A stretch of DNA of 64,000 nucleotides from Peribacillus sp. FSL H8-0477 (GCF_038002765.1 NZ_JBBODE010000001.1:1860001-1924000); one strand, 5' to 3'. Counted from the stretch's first letter, positions 42,989 through 54,022 are shown. Notes: generated by a model not told the origin, from the sequence alone. Translations and numbers: made by a program.

Positions 42989-44086
42989 TTATGATACGGT
43001 TATTGCACCCGTCTTTGTATCGGCAAAAAGATGTAGACTTGGAAGCGTATTTCTTTGGGTTTTAAATTTAAGTACCTTTTGAATGACATCACTTTTTTCT
43101 TCAATGACATCAATTCCGCCTAGACTTATATTAAAGCTGCCCAAATTAGACTTTAACTCCCCATCCGCTGAGGCACCTGATGGAAGCTGAAGCTGAATCG
43201 AACCTGTCACAGACTTGGCTTGAATCGATTCACAAGCTGCTTCAAGCACCTGACAGGATATTTGCCCATTAAAGCTTTGTGCATCAATCTGCTTGTAATG
43301 ACCGTTAACCACTATTGCTCCGTTTAGTGACTCTGCCTCAACAATCTCAAGACGTGAATCATTAATCGTAATCTTTCCATTACCCGTTTCAGCATCGCAC
43401 GTTTTTCCCTCTACTTTTTGCAGAGTGATTGCGCCATTTGCTGTTTTAGTTTTTAATGTATCAACCAGTAATGAACCACCCGTGATCCCACCGTTAAACA
43501 ATCTTATGGAAATAGACTCATAGTGTCTAACTGGTACAAATATTTTAGTATCTACTTTAACTGACTTTTGCAAAACATGAAATCTAACTCTGCCTTCTTC
43601 ATTCGTAAAGTGTACATTTTTTAGGAACTCTTCCCGTGCTTGAGCCTGTGTTTCACTACGATAAACCTTCGCGGCACATTCAATTCGAATATCGGGCTGA
43701 TCCCATGTTTCAATTGCGAGCTTTCCGTTAGCAATTTCTATTTCGATCTCCTTTAAGTCTCGCGGCAGATCCTGAAAGATATGATTAATTTCCTGAGACG
43801 CTCCGAAGTTGAAATCCAAATCCGTATCTTTAATTTTTTGAAATGCTGTCTCAACAAACCCTAGGATTTTTTCCTTTGAAAATTGAACCTTCTTATTTAA
43901 GGACTCATTTCCCTTCGGTGTCTCCTTATTAAGAACAACCGTAGACAATTCATTGAGGAGATTTTCCTCTTTTTTTTCACTTTCCTTATTGGCTTTATCC
44001 AGTTCATTCAGAATTGTATAAGCTTCTTCTACCGTAATTAGTCCCTCTTGTACCATTTGAAGTATTTTCTTTTTTTCCTCCTGCAT
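42989..44086 (-). CDS. yvlB: DUF4097 beta-strand-repeat protein YvlB
   Basis: A 365-aa protein, the same length as B. subtilis YvlB. The N-terminal 35 residues form a short helical domain (I-L-Q-M-V-Q-E-G-L-I-T-V-E-E-A-Y-T-I-L), then a charged linker, then a repeated beta-helix-like DUF4097 region from about 110 (G-N-G-K-I-T-I-N, L-N-G-A-I-V-V-N, F-N-G-Q-I-S-C). In B. subtilis it belongs to the SigW-controlled yvlABCD operon for envelope stress; here yvlA, yvlC and yvlD are absent nearby but a SigW-type promoter is present. Confidence 0.92.
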   Translation of the reverse strand: MQEEKKKILQMVQEGLITVEEAYTILNELDKANKESEKKEENLLNELSTVVLNKETPKGNESLNKKVQFSKEKILGFVETAFQKIKDTDLDFNFGASQEINHIFQDLPRDLKEIEIEIANGKLAIETWDQPDIRIECAAKVYRSETQAQAREEFLKNVHFTNEEGRVRFHVLQKSVKVDTKIFVPVRHYESISIRLFNGGITGGSLLVDTLKTKTANGAITLQKVEGKTCDAETGNGKITINDSRLEIVEAESLNGAIVVNGHYKQIDAQSFNGQISCQVLEAACESIQAKSVTGSIQLQLPSGASADGELKSNLGSFNISLGGIDVIEEKSDVIQKVLKFKTQRNTLPSLHLFADTKTGAITVS

Positions 44087-44139
44087 AACCGATTCCTCAC
44101 TTTCAAAATAAAGACTTAGATTTTTAACCCTTGTAGTTT

Positions 44140-44167
44140 CATACGCTTATACCTACAAAAAGTTCCA
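44140..44167 (-). promoter_or_regulatory. ECF (SigW-type) promoter of yvlB
   Basis: On the minus strand TGGAAC (followed by TTTTT) and CGTATG are separated by exactly 16 bp, matching the SigW pattern TGAAAC-N16-CGTA. It lies about 54 bp upstream of the yvlB start codon. Confidence 0.75.
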
Positions 44168-44269
44168 TGATTTCTCTGTAAAACCGCTAAATGATTTCGA
44201 CAAATAATGCTGACAATCTTCGCAGCACATTTACTTAGATTTCCTCGGAAATAATAAGTATTTGCCACC

Positions 44270-44291
44270 TTTAATTAATCGATTAATTAAA
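44270..44291. promoter_or_regulatory. 22-bp perfect palindrome upstream of yvlB
   Basis: TTTAATTAATC is followed directly by its exact complement in reverse. It lies about 100 bp upstream of the SigW-type promoter, in the 312-bp gap between yvlB and uvrA. It could be a regulator site; AT-rich sequence makes chance symmetry somewhat more likely. Confidence 0.4.
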
Positions 44292-44364
44292 TTTACGGTT
44301 ACACCCTTCAACATTGACTGACACATTCAGCCGTTTATTGACACAGGATAAACCCATTATTAGT

Positions 44365-44399
44365 AAAGAAAAGCAAACCTAAAAGGCTTGCTTTTCTTT
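44365..44399 (-). terminator. uvrA terminator
   Basis: An imperfect stem of about 15 bp (44365-44380 with 44384-44399) directly after the uvrA stop codon. Confidence 0.7.
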
Positions 44400-47278
44400 T
44401 ATTGGACAGATTCATGCTCTTTTGCTTTTATCTTATTTTCCATTCGGATTTGATCACGAAGGATGATTGGTTTTAAATATTTTCCTGTATATGATCCATC
44501 AAACATCATAATTTCCTCAGGAGTACCGGTTGTCAAAATCGTTCCACCCTTATCTCCACCCTCGGGGCCGAGGTCAACAATATAGTCAGAAGCTTTAATA
44601 ACATCCAAATTATGTTCGATCACCAGAACAGTATCCCCATTGTCAACCAAACGCTGCAATACCTCTAAAAGTCTTGCAATATCATGTACGTGCAGACCAG
44701 TAGTCGGCTCATCAAGAATGTAGAAGGAGCGGCCATTTGAACGTTTATGAAGTTCAGATGCAAGCTTCACACGCTGAGCTTCCCCGCCGGAAAGCGTGGT
44801 TGCCGGCTGACCAAGCTGTAAGTAGCCTAAGCCCACATCATAAATGGTTTGTATTTTACGTTTAATTTTCGGAATATTTTCGAAGAACGGATTTGCCTCT
44901 TCGACAGTCATCTCCAGAATATCGGCGATGTTTTTTCCTTTATACTTTACTTCCAATGTTTCACGATTGTAACGCTTCCCATGACATACCTCACATGGTA
45001 CATATACATCAGGCAGGAAATGCATTTCAATCTTAATAATGCCATCTCCACGGCAAGCCTCACACCGGCCGCCTTTGACATTAAAACTAAAGCGGCCTTT
45101 TTTATACCCGCGGATTTTTGCCTCGTTAGTGGAAGCAAATACATCACGTATATCATCAAAGACGCCAGTATAGGTTGCCGGATTGGACCGCGGTGTTCGT
45201 CCAATGGGTGATTGATCAATATCAATGACTTTATCCAAATAGTCAATGCCTTTAATTTCTCGGAAATCCCCTGGCTTCGTTTTGGCACGGTTTAATTTCT
45301 GTGCTAATGCTTTATGAAGAATTTCATTAATTAAGGTACTTTTCCCTGAACCCGAAACACCTGTCACAGCAATGAATGTTCCAAGTGGAAACTTCACATT
45401 TACATTTTTAAGGTTATTTTCTTTCGCGCCCTTAATCTCGATAAATCGTCCATCACTAACCCGGCGTTCGACTGGCAGCGGTATGAACTTTTCACCGGAC
45501 AGATATTGACCAGTCAAAGAACGAGGATTCTCCATTACTTCTTTCGGAGTGCCGGCAGCAACTATTTCTCCTCCATGAGAACCCGCTCCTGGTCCAACAT
45601 CGATTAAGTAATCTGCCGCAAGCATCGTATCCTCATCGTGTTCGACAACAATTAGGGTATTTCCTATTTCACGCATATTCTTCAATGTTTCAATCAACCT
45701 GTCGTTATCACGCTGATGAAGACCAATAGAAGGTTCATCTAAAATATATAAGACACCTGTCAGACGTGAACCAATTTGGGTAGCCAGACGGATACGCTGC
45801 GCTTCTCCGCCGGAAAGAGTTCCCGCGGCTCTGCTCAACGTTAAATATTCAAGTCCAACGTTTGCAAGAAATCCAAGACGTTCTTTAATCTCTCGAAGGA
45901 TCAACTTCGCAATAGCCTGTTCTTTTTCTGTTAATTCCAGGTTAGCAAAAAACTCCAATGATTCCTCGATTGAGAGTGATGTAGTTTGACTAATCTGCTG
46001 CCCTTGTATTAAAACAGCCAAACTTTCCGGCTTCAGCCGGTAACCTTTACAACCAGGACAAGCACGATCTGCTAAGTATTTTTCCATTTGATCACGGGTA
46101 TAATCAGAACTGGTTTCTTTATAGCGGCGCTCAATATTTTTCAAAACACCCTCAAAGGCAATATAACTTTCATGTACCCGTCCGTAATCATTTTTATAGC
46201 GAAAATAGATTTTTTCCGTTTTGGAGCCGTATAAAATGATATCCATTTGATCTTTTGGTAATTCCTTAACTGGAACATCCATATCAATTCCGAAATGCTT
46301 GCATATCGTTTCAAGCAGCTGTGGATAATACTGTGAACTCGTCGGCTCCCAAGGGGCGATTGCATGCTGTTTTAGCGTCAAGTCTTTATTTGGGATGACT
46401 AACTCAGGATCCACTTCTCTTTTAATTCCCAGGCCATCACATTCCGGACAAGCTCCAAACGGACTGTTAAAGGAAAACATACGCGGTTCCAGTTCTTCAA
46501 TTGAAAAACCGCAGTATGGACAGGCATGATGTTCACTAAACAATAATTCATCATCAGTTCCAATCACATCAATAAGGACTTTGCCACCGCCGAGCTTTAG
46601 AGCACTTTCTAGGGAATCAGCAAGTCTCGCTTCTACCCCTTCCTTCACAACAATACGGTCGATGATTACTTCTATAGAATGTTTTTTGTTTTTTTCGAGC
46701 GAGATTTCATCGCTGAGATCATGCATTTCTTTGTCAATCCGCACCCGTACGTATCCTTGTTTTTTCACATCTTCAAGAATCTTCACATGCGAGCCTTTTC
46801 TTCCTGCAACCAACGGTGAAAGCACTTGGAGTTTGGTTCGTTCCGGATACTCCATGATGCGGTCTACCATCTGCTCGATTGTTTGGGAAGAAATCTCGAT
46901 ATGATGAATCGGACAGGTCGGTCTTCCTACTCGTGCAAAAAGCAAACGCAGGTAATCATAGATTTCTGTTACAGTTCCTACTGTCGATCGAGGATTTCTG
47001 CTGGTAGTCTTTTGATCAATAGAAATCGCTGGTGATAGTCCTTCAATCGCATCAACATCGGGCTTATCCAATTGTCCAAGAAATTGGCGGGCATAGGCAG
47101 ATAGTGATTCTACATAGCGGCGCTGCCCCTCTGCATAAATCGTATCAAATGCCAGCGATGATTTCCCTGAACCAGATAAGCCTGTAATAACCACCATTTT
47201 GTCTCTCGGGATGATGACGTCAATGTTTTTCAGGTTATTGGCTCGTGCTCCTTTAACCGTAATTTTATCCATAGCCAT
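44399..47278 (-). CDS. uvrA: Excinuclease ABC subunit A
   Basis: A 959-aa ATPase that finds DNA lesions and loads UvrB. It has two ABC modules: Walker A G-L-S-G-S-G-K-S near residue 33 and G-V-S-G-S-G-K-S near 643, each with an L-S-G-G-E-A-Q-R signature. Zinc modules are C-P-Y-C...C-P-E-C and C-E-A-C...C-E-V-C. The C-terminal tail after residue 935 is short and charged. It lies 6 bp after uvrB. Confidence 0.98.
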   Translation of the reverse strand: MAMDKITVKGARANNLKNIDVIIPRDKMVVITGLSGSGKSSLAFDTIYAEGQRRYVESLSAYARQFLGQLDKPDVDAIEGLSPAISIDQKTTSRNPRSTVGTVTEIYDYLRLLFARVGRPTCPIHHIEISSQTIEQMVDRIMEYPERTKLQVLSPLVAGRKGSHVKILEDVKKQGYVRVRIDKEMHDLSDEISLEKNKKHSIEVIIDRIVVKEGVEARLADSLESALKLGGGKVLIDVIGTDDELLFSEHHACPYCGFSIEELEPRMFSFNSPFGACPECDGLGIKREVDPELVIPNKDLTLKQHAIAPWEPTSSQYYPQLLETICKHFGIDMDVPVKELPKDQMDIILYGSKTEKIYFRYKNDYGRVHESYIAFEGVLKNIERRYKETSSDYTRDQMEKYLADRACPGCKGYRLKPESLAVLIQGQQISQTTSLSIEESLEFFANLELTEKEQAIAKLILREIKERLGFLANVGLEYLTLSRAAGTLSGGEAQRIRLATQIGSRLTGVLYILDEPSIGLHQRDNDRLIETLKNMREIGNTLIVVEHDEDTMLAADYLIDVGPGAGSHGGEIVAAGTPKEVMENPRSLTGQYLSGEKFIPLPVERRVSDGRFIEIKGAKENNLKNVNVKFPLGTFIAVTGVSGSGKSTLINEILHKALAQKLNRAKTKPGDFREIKGIDYLDKVIDIDQSPIGRTPRSNPATYTGVFDDIRDVFASTNEAKIRGYKKGRFSFNVKGGRCEACRGDGIIKIEMHFLPDVYVPCEVCHGKRYNRETLEVKYKGKNIADILEMTVEEANPFFENIPKIKRKIQTIYDVGLGYLQLGQPATTLSGGEAQRVKLASELHKRSNGRSFYILDEPTTGLHVHDIARLLEVLQRLVDNGDTVLVIEHNLDVIKASDYIVDLGPEGGDKGGTILTTGTPEEIMMFDGSYTGKYLKPIILRDQIRMENKIKAKEHESVQ

Positions 47279-47284
47279 GTATCG

Positions 47285-49261
47285 TCATCCTTCCGCCTTT
47301 AATTCTATTAATAAATCACGAAGTTCTGCTGCACGCTCGAAATCAAGAGCTTTAGCCGCTTCCTTCATCTGTTTCTCTGTACTTGCAATCACTTCAACGC
47401 GTTCTTTTTCTGTCAGTGTTTTATAATTTGGAACAGCGTATTCTTCCTGCTCTTCAGCAGCATATGTTGCACGAATCGAGTCGCGAATGTCTTTTTGTAT
47501 GGTTTTCGGAGTAATTCCATGGTCTTGATTATACTTTTCTTGAATTTCCCGGCGACGTGTTGTTTCCTGAATCGCCAGCTCCATGGAATTCGTCATTCGA
47601 TCGGCATACATAATTACTTGGCCGTTTTCATTCCGCGCTGCCCGGCCCATTGTTTGAATGAGAGCTCGTTCAGAACGGAGGAATCCTTCTTTATCCGCAT
47701 CGAGAATGGTTACAAGCGATACCTCAGGAATATCCAACCCTTCACGCAATAAATTGATCCCAATTAATACATCATACTTACCCATTCTAAGCTCACGAAT
47801 AATTTCTGTTCTTTCTAAAGTCTTTACCTCAGAATGAAGATATTGAACCTTGATACCAATTTCTTTTAAATAATCAGTTAAGTCTTCAGACATCTTCTTC
47901 GTTAAAGTAGTTACCAAGACCCGCTCGTTTCGTTTAACGCGCTCATTAATTTCACCAATTAAGTCATCAATCTGGCCTTCTATCGGCCTGACTTCTATTG
48001 TCGGATCAAGGAGACCTGTCGGCCGAATGATCTGTTCAACCATTTCCGGCGTATGCTCGAGCTCATATGGGCCAGGTGTAGCAGAGACAAAAATAGCTTG
48101 GCTGACTTTTTCCTCAAACTCCTCAAAACGGAGCGGACGATTATCTTTTGTAGATGGAAGCCGAAAACCGTGATCAACTAGAACCTGTTTACGTGCCTGA
48201 TCTCCATTAAACATCCCACGTATTTGCGGCAGGGACACATGAGATTCGTCCACAATGAGCAGGAAATCCTTTGGTAAGTAATCAATTAACGTATACGGTG
48301 TAGACCCAGGTGGGCGTAGTGTAAGATGGCGCGAATAGTTTTCGATTCCAGAACAAAAGCCCATCTCAGTCATCATTTCTAAATCATAACGGGTACGTTG
48401 CTCTAAACGCTGTGCCTCAAGAAGTTTATTATTCTCCCGTAATTCAATTAGTCGTTCTTCAAGCTCAGCTTCAATATTTTTTATGGCTACTTTCAATTTT
48501 TCTGCCCGCGTAACGAAATGGGAAGCAGGAAAAATAGCAATATGATCTCGTTCTCCTGTAATTTCACCTGTAAGTGCATTTACTTCCCGAATACGATCAA
48601 TTTCATCACCAAAAAATTCTATTCGAACACATTGTTCGTCACGAGATGCCGGGAAAATTTCAACAACATCCCCACGCACTCTAAAAGTCCCCCGCTGAAA
48701 AGCTATGTCATTTCGTTCGTATTGAATATCTACCAGTTTATGCAGTAAGGTATTTCGGTCAATTTCTAAGCCGGTCCGCAGCGATACAAGCATTTCTTTG
48801 TATTCCTCTGGTGAACCGAGGCCGTATATACAAGAAACACTGGCAATAATGATGACATCTTGACGTTCAAATAGTGAAGACGTTGCAGAGTGCCGGAGCT
48901 TATCAATCTCATCATTGATGCTCGCATCTTTTTCAATAAATGTATCAGTAGATGGTACATATGCTTCAGGCTGAAAGTAATCGTAGTAGCTGACAAAATA
49001 CTCAACGGCATTTTCAGGAAAGAATTCTTTAAATTCGCTGTACAGCTGTCCTGCTAATGTCTTATTGTGAGCAATAACCAGCGTTGGTTTGTTTATCTCT
49101 TTAATAACATTTGAAACGGTGAATGTTTTTCCTGTACCAGTTGCACCGAGAAGGGTCTGGTATCGTTTGCCTTCGTTAATCCCTTTAACAAGTTCCTGTA
49201 TAGCCTGCGGCTGATCTCCCTGGGGAGTATATTTTGAAACCAATTCGAATTTATCCTTCAC
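47285..49261 (-). CDS. uvrB: Excinuclease ABC subunit B
   Basis: A 658-aa DNA-repair helicase-like protein. Walker A G-A-T-G-T-G-K-T lies at about 39-46, the damage-clamping beta-hairpin at [10 protein letters not shown], helicase motifs include D-E-S-H and Q-T-M-G-R-A-A-R, and a UVR motif ends the protein ([13 protein letters not shown]). It verifies damage and recruits UvrC, which is not in the window. A LexA-like box lies upstream. Confidence 0.98.
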   Translation of the reverse strand: MKDKFELVSKYTPQGDQPQAIQELVKGINEGKRYQTLLGATGTGKTFTVSNVIKEINKPTLVIAHNKTLAGQLYSEFKEFFPENAVEYFVSYYDYFQPEAYVPSTDTFIEKDASINDEIDKLRHSATSSLFERQDVIIIASVSCIYGLGSPEEYKEMLVSLRTGLEIDRNTLLHKLVDIQYERNDIAFQRGTFRVRGDVVEIFPASRDEQCVRIEFFGDEIDRIREVNALTGEITGERDHIAIFPASHFVTRAEKLKVAIKNIEAELEERLIELRENNKLLEAQRLEQRTRYDLEMMTEMGFCSGIENYSRHLTLRPPGSTPYTLIDYLPKDFLLIVDESHVSLPQIRGMFNGDQARKQVLVDHGFRLPSTKDNRPLRFEEFEEKVSQAIFVSATPGPYELEHTPEMVEQIIRPTGLLDPTIEVRPIEGQIDDLIGEINERVKRNERVLVTTLTKKMSEDLTDYLKEIGIKVQYLHSEVKTLERTEIIRELRMGKYDVLIGINLLREGLDIPEVSLVTILDADKEGFLRSERALIQTMGRAARNENGQVIMYADRMTNSMELAIQETTRRREIQEKYNQDHGITPKTIQKDIRDSIRATYAAEEQEEYAVPNYKTLTEKERVEVIASTEKQMKEAAKALDFERAAELRDLLIELKAEG

Positions 49262-49421
49262 CTAGTACCCTCCTACACGGGATTTTCTTGTTTAACTTCA
49301 ATATATATATAAAGGAAGCTCCCTCAACTACCAGAAGCTGCATCCTCTTTATTTATAACCCTTTTACAAATACTTCTATACTCATTCTACCACAAAGCAT
49401 AAAAAACAAACCATTAAAAAG

Positions 49422-49435
49422 CGAACGTTTATTCG
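49422..49435. promoter_or_regulatory. LexA/DinR-like SOS box upstream of uvrBA
   Basis: CGAACGTTTATTCG agrees with the Bacillus SOS box CGAAC-N4-GTTCG except one base in the right arm. It lies about 160 bp before uvrB. An extended -10 (TGGTAGAAT, complement at about 49385-49393) lies downstream of it on the minus strand. Confidence 0.55.
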
Positions 49436-49469
49436 TTTTTTATTTAATCGATACAGCTCAATAAATAAA

Positions 49470-49491
49470 AAAAAGCACCTTTTTCAGGCAC
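49470..49491 (-). terminator. csbA terminator overlapping its stop codon
   Basis: A 7-bp stem with two G-U pairs (AGTGCCT with AGGTGCT) and nine T follows; the TGA stop of csbA lies at the stem-loop junction. Confidence 0.75.
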
Positions 49492-49714
49492 TCTTGATGG
49501 TACGATTCATCATTCTTGTAGAAAGGTAAAAGCCCACTGTCAACGACAAAGCATCAACAATAACCAGCCACCAGGCATGCGTATACCCTTTATAGGCTGA
49601 AGCAGCGATTAACGCAACGGTTAAACCCAATCCTACATAGCGGTTATAGGTAACTCTAGAGAATAGCATCACTAATAGGCAAGGAAGAAAAAGGGCAGAT
49701 AAAAGCTTAATCAT
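49484..49714 (-). CDS. csbA: CsbA-like small membrane protein
   Basis: A 76-aa protein with three hydrophobic segments (about 3-20, 27-42 and 48-65), matching B. subtilis CsbA in length, pattern (L-F-S-R-V-T-Y-N-R-Y-V) and position before uvrBA. In B. subtilis csbA is SigB-dependent with unknown function; I find no clear SigB promoter here. The start has AAGGAGATG. Confidence 0.85.
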   Translation of the reverse strand: MIKLLSALFLPCLLVMLFSRVTYNRYVGLGLTVALIAASAYKGYTHAWWLVIVDALSLTVGFYLSTRMMNRTIKSA

Positions 49715-49800
49715 TTATTCATCTCCTTAAAGAGAAAAGTCTTATTATATGATTGGTATTCAGTTTAATGGATTATCGCCGACAATGCCATTGATAATCT

Positions 49801-49834
49801 AAAAAAAGCAAATTTCCTTCCATAGGAAATTTGC
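49801..49834 (-). terminator. katA terminator
   Basis: A 10-bp perfect stem (49808-49817 with 49825-49834), 7-nt loop and seven T on the minus strand. Confidence 0.9.
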
Positions 49835-49843
49835 CTTTTCTCC

Positions 49844-51448
49844 TTAATATGGTTCAGCGTCATGACTATTTTCTACTGCTTCTTCAGGCGCATCATTTCC
49901 TTCTTTGGAGCTGATTGGTTTTGAGTGCTCTGTTTCATCTTTAGGTGCATTGGCAAGCCCTTCTCTTAAACGGCGGCCGTACTCTTGATCGGCTTCTTCC
50001 GCAAGTGCAATCATTTTCTCTTGAATCCGCTTATCAGCTGGTCCCAATGCACTAACTAAATTAGCAATTAGTTCTTCTCGCTCCCATTCCTCAAAATTAC
50101 GGAACGTTTCACCAGCTTGTTTCGTATTACTTGGACGATCAATGGATTCTCGAACCAAATGCCCTTCAATAAAAGGCGTATATTCCTTTCCAGTAGGTTT
50201 GGCTTCTTTTAACCCATCTATTGTAGAAGGCTCATAATTAATATGAGGATTTTGTTTTTCACCTAAATCTACTTTATATTGCATTTGGCCGCCGCGTTGA
50301 TTCGTTGCAACCCTTTTATTAGGTGCATTAATCGGCAGCTGAAGATAATTTGGACCAACACGGTAACGTTGTGTATCTGAGTAGGAGAAGGTCCGGCCTT
50401 GCAGCATCTTATCATCTGAGAAATCAAGCCCATCAACCAGTACTCCTGTTCCAAATGCAACTTGTTCCACTTCAGTGAAATAATCCTCGGGATTTTTGTT
50501 CAACGTCATCGTCCCCACATGCTTCCATGGGAATGTATCATTTGGCCAAAGTTTCGTATCATCCAGCGGATCAAAGTCCAACTCTGGATGGTCATCATCA
50601 CTCATAATTTGAACAAACAAATCCCATTCTGGAAAATCGCCCTTTTCAATGGCTTCATATAAATCCTGTGTTGCGTGATTAAAGTTAGTAGCTTGAATTT
50701 TATCCGCTTCGTCTTGAGTCAGGTTCTTAATACCTTGCTTCGGTTCCCAGTGATACTTAACAAGTACAGCCTTCCCCTCTTCATTCACCCATTTATAGGT
50801 ATTCACACCTGACCCTTGCATCATCCGGTAGTTAGCAGGTATACCCCATGGTGAAAATAAGAACGTAATCATATGGAAGGTTTCCGGTGAACTTGAGCAA
50901 AAATCAAATATTCTCTTTCCATCCTGAATATTTGTAACAGGATCTGGTTTAAACGCATGGATAAGATCTGGGAACTTAATCGCATCACGGATAAAGAATA
51001 TTTTTAAATTGTTACCGACCAAATCCCAGTTGCCGTCCTCTGTATAGAATTTCACCGCAAACCCACGTGGATCACGCAGCGTTTCTGGAGAGGTTCCGCC
51101 ATGAATAACCGAAGAGAAACGAACAAACAGCGGAGTTTGCTTCCCTTCCTCTTGAAATAACTTAGCACGAGTATAGGTCGAAACAGGCTCGTCCCCAGCT
51201 TTTCCTGTAGCTGTAAAATACCCGTGCGCTCCAGCACCACGTGCATGGACTACCCTTTCTGGAATTCTTTCTCGGTCAAAGTGGCTGATCTTTTCCAAAA
51301 AATCATAATTTTCTAATGTAGTGGGCCCGCGATTACCAACAGTCCTCATGTTTTGATTATTGGTGACGGGATGCCCCTGTCTGTTGGTTAATGTTTCTTC
51401 ATTTTCATTATCTGCTCGTTTTTTGTTTTTTTCGTCTTCGTTTATCAA
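49844..51448 (-). CDS. katA: Heme catalase (clade of KatA)
   Basis: A 534-aa monofunctional heme catalase. The catalytic histidine is in [11 protein letters not shown], the asparagine in G-N-W-D-L-V-G-N-N, and the heme-binding tyrosine in [10 protein letters not shown]. The N- and C-terminal ends are extended and rich in acidic residues (D-A-P-E-E-A-V-E-N at the end). It starts at TTG behind GGAGG. Catalase genes of Bacillus are often PerR-controlled, but I see no convincing PerR box. It complements the Mn catalase at 20.9 kb. Confidence 0.96.
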   Translation of the reverse strand: MINEDEKNKKRADNENEETLTNRQGHPVTNNQNMRTVGNRGPTTLENYDFLEKISHFDRERIPERVVHARGAGAHGYFTATGKAGDEPVSTYTRAKLFQEEGKQTPLFVRFSSVIHGGTSPETLRDPRGFAVKFYTEDGNWDLVGNNLKIFFIRDAIKFPDLIHAFKPDPVTNIQDGKRIFDFCSSSPETFHMITFLFSPWGIPANYRMMQGSGVNTYKWVNEEGKAVLVKYHWEPKQGIKNLTQDEADKIQATNFNHATQDLYEAIEKGDFPEWDLFVQIMSDDDHPELDFDPLDDTKLWPNDTFPWKHVGTMTLNKNPEDYFTEVEQVAFGTGVLVDGLDFSDDKMLQGRTFSYSDTQRYRVGPNYLQLPINAPNKRVATNQRGGQMQYKVDLGEKQNPHINYEPSTIDGLKEAKPTGKEYTPFIEGHLVRESIDRPSNTKQAGETFRNFEEWEREELIANLVSALGPADKRIQEKMIALAEEADQEYGRRLREGLANAPKDETEHSKPISSKEGNDAPEEAVENSHDAEPY

Positions 51449-51540
51449 TTTTCTGCCTCCTTTTCAATTTACATCCAGTAATATCCCTCATTTAAAGAAA
51501 AATATTCCTTTTTTAAAATAAAGTATGGAAAGGTAAATGA

Positions 51541-51556
51541 TTCCTATTGATAGGAA
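51541..51556. promoter_or_regulatory. Inverted repeat upstream of katA
   Basis: TTCCTAT-TG-ATAGGAA is a 7+7 palindrome about 95 bp before the katA start. A second one, CTATTTTT/AAAAATAG with a 6-nt centre, lies near 51649-51670 toward the divergent amidase. Nothing else is evident in this 344-bp AT-rich gap. Confidence 0.35.
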
Positions 51557-51792
51557 AAAAGGCTTATATAAAGAAAAATCTATTCAACTAATGACCTTTT
51601 AACCGATATTATTGGTACCTGTTTATAGCATATTTTGATAGATTGCTATTTTTTCTGTCAAAAATAGTGTAAAATTATTACTTTTTTAGATTATTTTTAG
51701 TTTTTTTGTCTTTTATGTAAAAAAATAGTTTATTATTGTACTAGGCAAAAAATGGGTTTCGAAAAAAACTTTTATGTAAGGCGGCGAACAGC

Positions 51793-53331
51793 ATGAAAAA
51801 AAGATTAGGATCTCTATTGTTAGCCACGGTACTCTTATTATCACTATTCACATTTGTGAATCCTGCTGAATCAGTATCGGCAGCTGCCACGGTAAAAGCA
51901 AAGGTTAATGCAAGTTCCCTTAACGTCAGGGCTAAAGCAAGTACAAGTGCTAAAAAGTTAGGCGCACTAAAAAAAGGGAACACCGTGACGATTTCTCAGG
52001 AAAAGAGCGGCTGGAGCAAAATTCCTTATGGTAAGACCTCCGGATGGGTCTCATCTAAGTACTTAACCAAAGTAAAGACAGTTAAAGCGGCATCTGCCTC
52101 TGTAACAAAGAATGGCTATGTAACAGCCACGACATTAAATCTACGGTCATCTGCATCCACGAGCAGCAAAACCTTGGCGACCTTAAAAAAGGGCTTACTC
52201 GTCAATATTAAATCAACAAGCGGCACATGGTATAAAGTGTATGTTCCTTCCACTAAGAAAACGGGTTGGGTTTCAAAATCGTACATATCCACTAAAAAAC
52301 CTGTGACAGCCGTGAAAACGGAAGCCAAAGGTACAATCTATTACGTTACAGCATCAGAACTAAATATCAGAAAATCGGCATCTCCTACTGCCAAGGTTGT
52401 TACATCTGTGAAGAAAAATGCTAAAGTAACAGTTAGTAAAATCAGTGGAAAATGGGCCAGCTTAAAAACGGCATCTGGCAAAAGCGGCTGGGCATCAACT
52501 TCTTATTTAACAAAGAAAGAACCTGTTAAAAAGGAGCCTGTTGAAGAGGCAAAACCTGCCGAGGATTCCACACCGGATGTTGATTCAGAAGTATACTATG
52601 TAACTTCCAATGGGTTGAATATTCGTAAAGCAGCCAATACAACAGCTAAGGTGTTAACAACCGTTAAAAAGAATGAAGAAGTAACCTTACTTGAAGTAAA
52701 CGATGACAACTGGGGTAAAGTACTAACCACAGCCGGAGTTATTGGCTGGGCTTCCATGAAGTATTTAACTGATGAAGAACCTGTCAGAGGCGTAAACGGC
52801 AAAGTGATCGTGCTTGATCCTGGCCACGGTGGTTCAGATCCTGGAGCAGCTGGGAAAAATAATTTTGAAAAAACGCTCACCCTGAAAACAGCCAAAAAGC
52901 TGCAATCAAAATTAGAAAATGCTGGTGCAACAGTAATTATGACAAGAACAGGTGATACGAAACCTTCCCTCACTGACCGAGTAGAAATCAGCGAGAAACA
53001 TAAGGCTGATGTTTTTATTAGTATTCATTACAATGCAAGTACGAATAAAGATGCTAACGGTGTTGATACATTCTATTACAAAACGCATGTAAATGAATAC
53101 CAGCTTGCAAAATGTATTCAAGAAGAAGTAATCAAAGCCACAGGGATGAAAAGCCGTGGTGTCAAAGAAGGAAACTTCCAAGTCATCCGTACGAATAAAC
53201 AAGCTTCCATTTTAGTTGAACTTGGTTTTATCTCCAATCCAACTGAAGAAAAAATCATTGCCACAGATGCCTATCAGACAAAGGCAGCTACTGGAATCTT
53301 CAATGGTTTAGAAAAATATTTTAATCTATAA
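51793..53331 (+). CDS. Secreted N-acetylmuramoyl-L-alanine amidase with four SH3b domains
   Basis: A 512-aa exported autolysin. A signal peptide (1 to about 30, ending near V-S-A-A-A) is followed by four bacterial SH3 domains (about 33-93, 105-165, 180-240 and 265-330), each with L-N-[VIL]-R-x-x-A and a G-W-[VA]-S motif, then an Amidase_3 domain (about 335-512). Zinc ligands are in D-P-G-H-G-G, N-F-E-K and S-I-H-Y-N-A; the catalytic glutamate is in V-E-L-G-F. The SH3b domains probably bind the wall. It is monocistronic. Confidence 0.95.
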   Translation: MKKRLGSLLLATVLLLSLFTFVNPAESVSAAATVKAKVNASSLNVRAKASTSAKKLGALKKGNTVTISQEKSGWSKIPYGKTSGWVSSKYLTKVKTVKAASASVTKNGYVTATTLNLRSSASTSSKTLATLKKGLLVNIKSTSGTWYKVYVPSTKKTGWVSKSYISTKKPVTAVKTEAKGTIYYVTASELNIRKSASPTAKVVTSVKKNAKVTVSKISGKWASLKTASGKSGWASTSYLTKKEPVKKEPVEEAKPAEDSTPDVDSEVYYVTSNGLNIRKAANTTAKVLTTVKKNEEVTLLEVNDDNWGKVLTTAGVIGWASMKYLTDEEPVRGVNGKVIVLDPGHGGSDPGAAGKNNFEKTLTLKTAKKLQSKLENAGATVIMTRTGDTKPSLTDRVEISEKHKADVFISIHYNASTNKDANGVDTFYYKTHVNEYQLAKCIQEEVIKATGMKSRGVKEGNFQVIRTNKQASILVELGFISNPTEEKIIATDAYQTKAATGIFNGLEKYFNL

Positions 53332-53335
53332 AAAA

Positions 53336-53377
53336 AGGCTTTGAAGTCAGGTAGTACCTGCTTCAAAGCTTTTTTTA
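53336..53377. terminator. Terminator between the SH3b amidase and the yczE-like gene
   Basis: A stem of about 17 bp with one bulge and a T-run on the plus strand; A-rich on the other side, so it may serve both convergent genes. Confidence 0.85.
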
Positions 53378-54022
53378 TTTTTGGATGGCACTGGTCATTG
53401 ATCGTCTCTCTATCCATTTTTCTAAAAGTCCTGAGAAAACAATCCGGGACTTTTGGAATACAGGACTTTGGATAAAGGTATAGATAAAGGTCGCAATGAA
53501 CACAGGCCCTCCTAGTAGAAAACCAAAAACGAGGATGATGCTTTCAACGAGTATTCTTGCTCTACTCACTGAGATACCTGTTCTTTCTGAGACAATCAGC
53601 ATAAACCCGTCCCGCGGCCCTGCGCCGAGATTTGAAGCCACGTATAGCCCTCCGCCGATTCCAGCTAATAAAATCCCTGCCAGCAGAATGAAATAGTCTA
53701 TCCAAGTACCGGACGACTCTGGAAGCAATCCAGACCAAAGAAAAAAATCCATAATGACTCCCACGCACATCGCATTTAGAAAGGTTCCAAGACTTAGATA
53801 TTTCCGATCGACTATATATGTAATCAGAACTAAGAATAAGCCGGTTATGATAGACCAGCTTCCAATGGTCAAACCAATCTCCTGAAAAAGAGCAACGTTC
53901 AACACTTCCCATGGATGCAAACCTAGAAATTTGACCTTAACTGCGAGAGCATTTCCCATTCCCAGCAGACATAAACCTCCGAAAAACATACCCCACCTAA
54001 TCAGATGCAACACCCTGCTCAC
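53375..54022 (-). CDS. YczE/YyaS/YitT-family membrane protein
   Basis: A 215-aa protein with five or so membrane helices and the family motif G-L-Y-V-A-S-N-L-G-A-G-P-R-D-G-F-M. It matches YczE in length (215 aa). YczE is linked to lipopeptide (surfactin/bacillomycin) synthesis in some Bacillus strains, but the mechanism is unknown. The start may be the GTG at 54022 or a GTG three codons later, which has a better spaced GGTGGAG. Confidence 0.85.
   Translation of the reverse strand: MSRVLHLIRWGMFFGGLCLLGMGNALAVKVKFLGLHPWEVLNVALFQEIGLTIGSWSIITGLFLVLITYIVDRKYLSLGTFLNAMCVGVIMDFFLWSGLLPESSGTWIDYFILLAGILLAGIGGGLYVASNLGAGPRDGFMLIVSERTGISVSRARILVESIILVFGFLLGGPVFIATFIYTFIQSPVFQKSRIVFSGLLEKWIERRSMTSAIQK

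Noticed and set aside
49715..49800. SigB promoter for csbA
   Set aside because: No GTTTAA plus GGGWAW pair on the minus strand; the GTTTAA seen is on the other strand.
51449..51792. PerR box for katA
   Set aside because: The best match to TTATAATNATTATAA, around TGTAAAATTATTAC, fits only about 9 of 14 positions and lies closer to the amidase gene.
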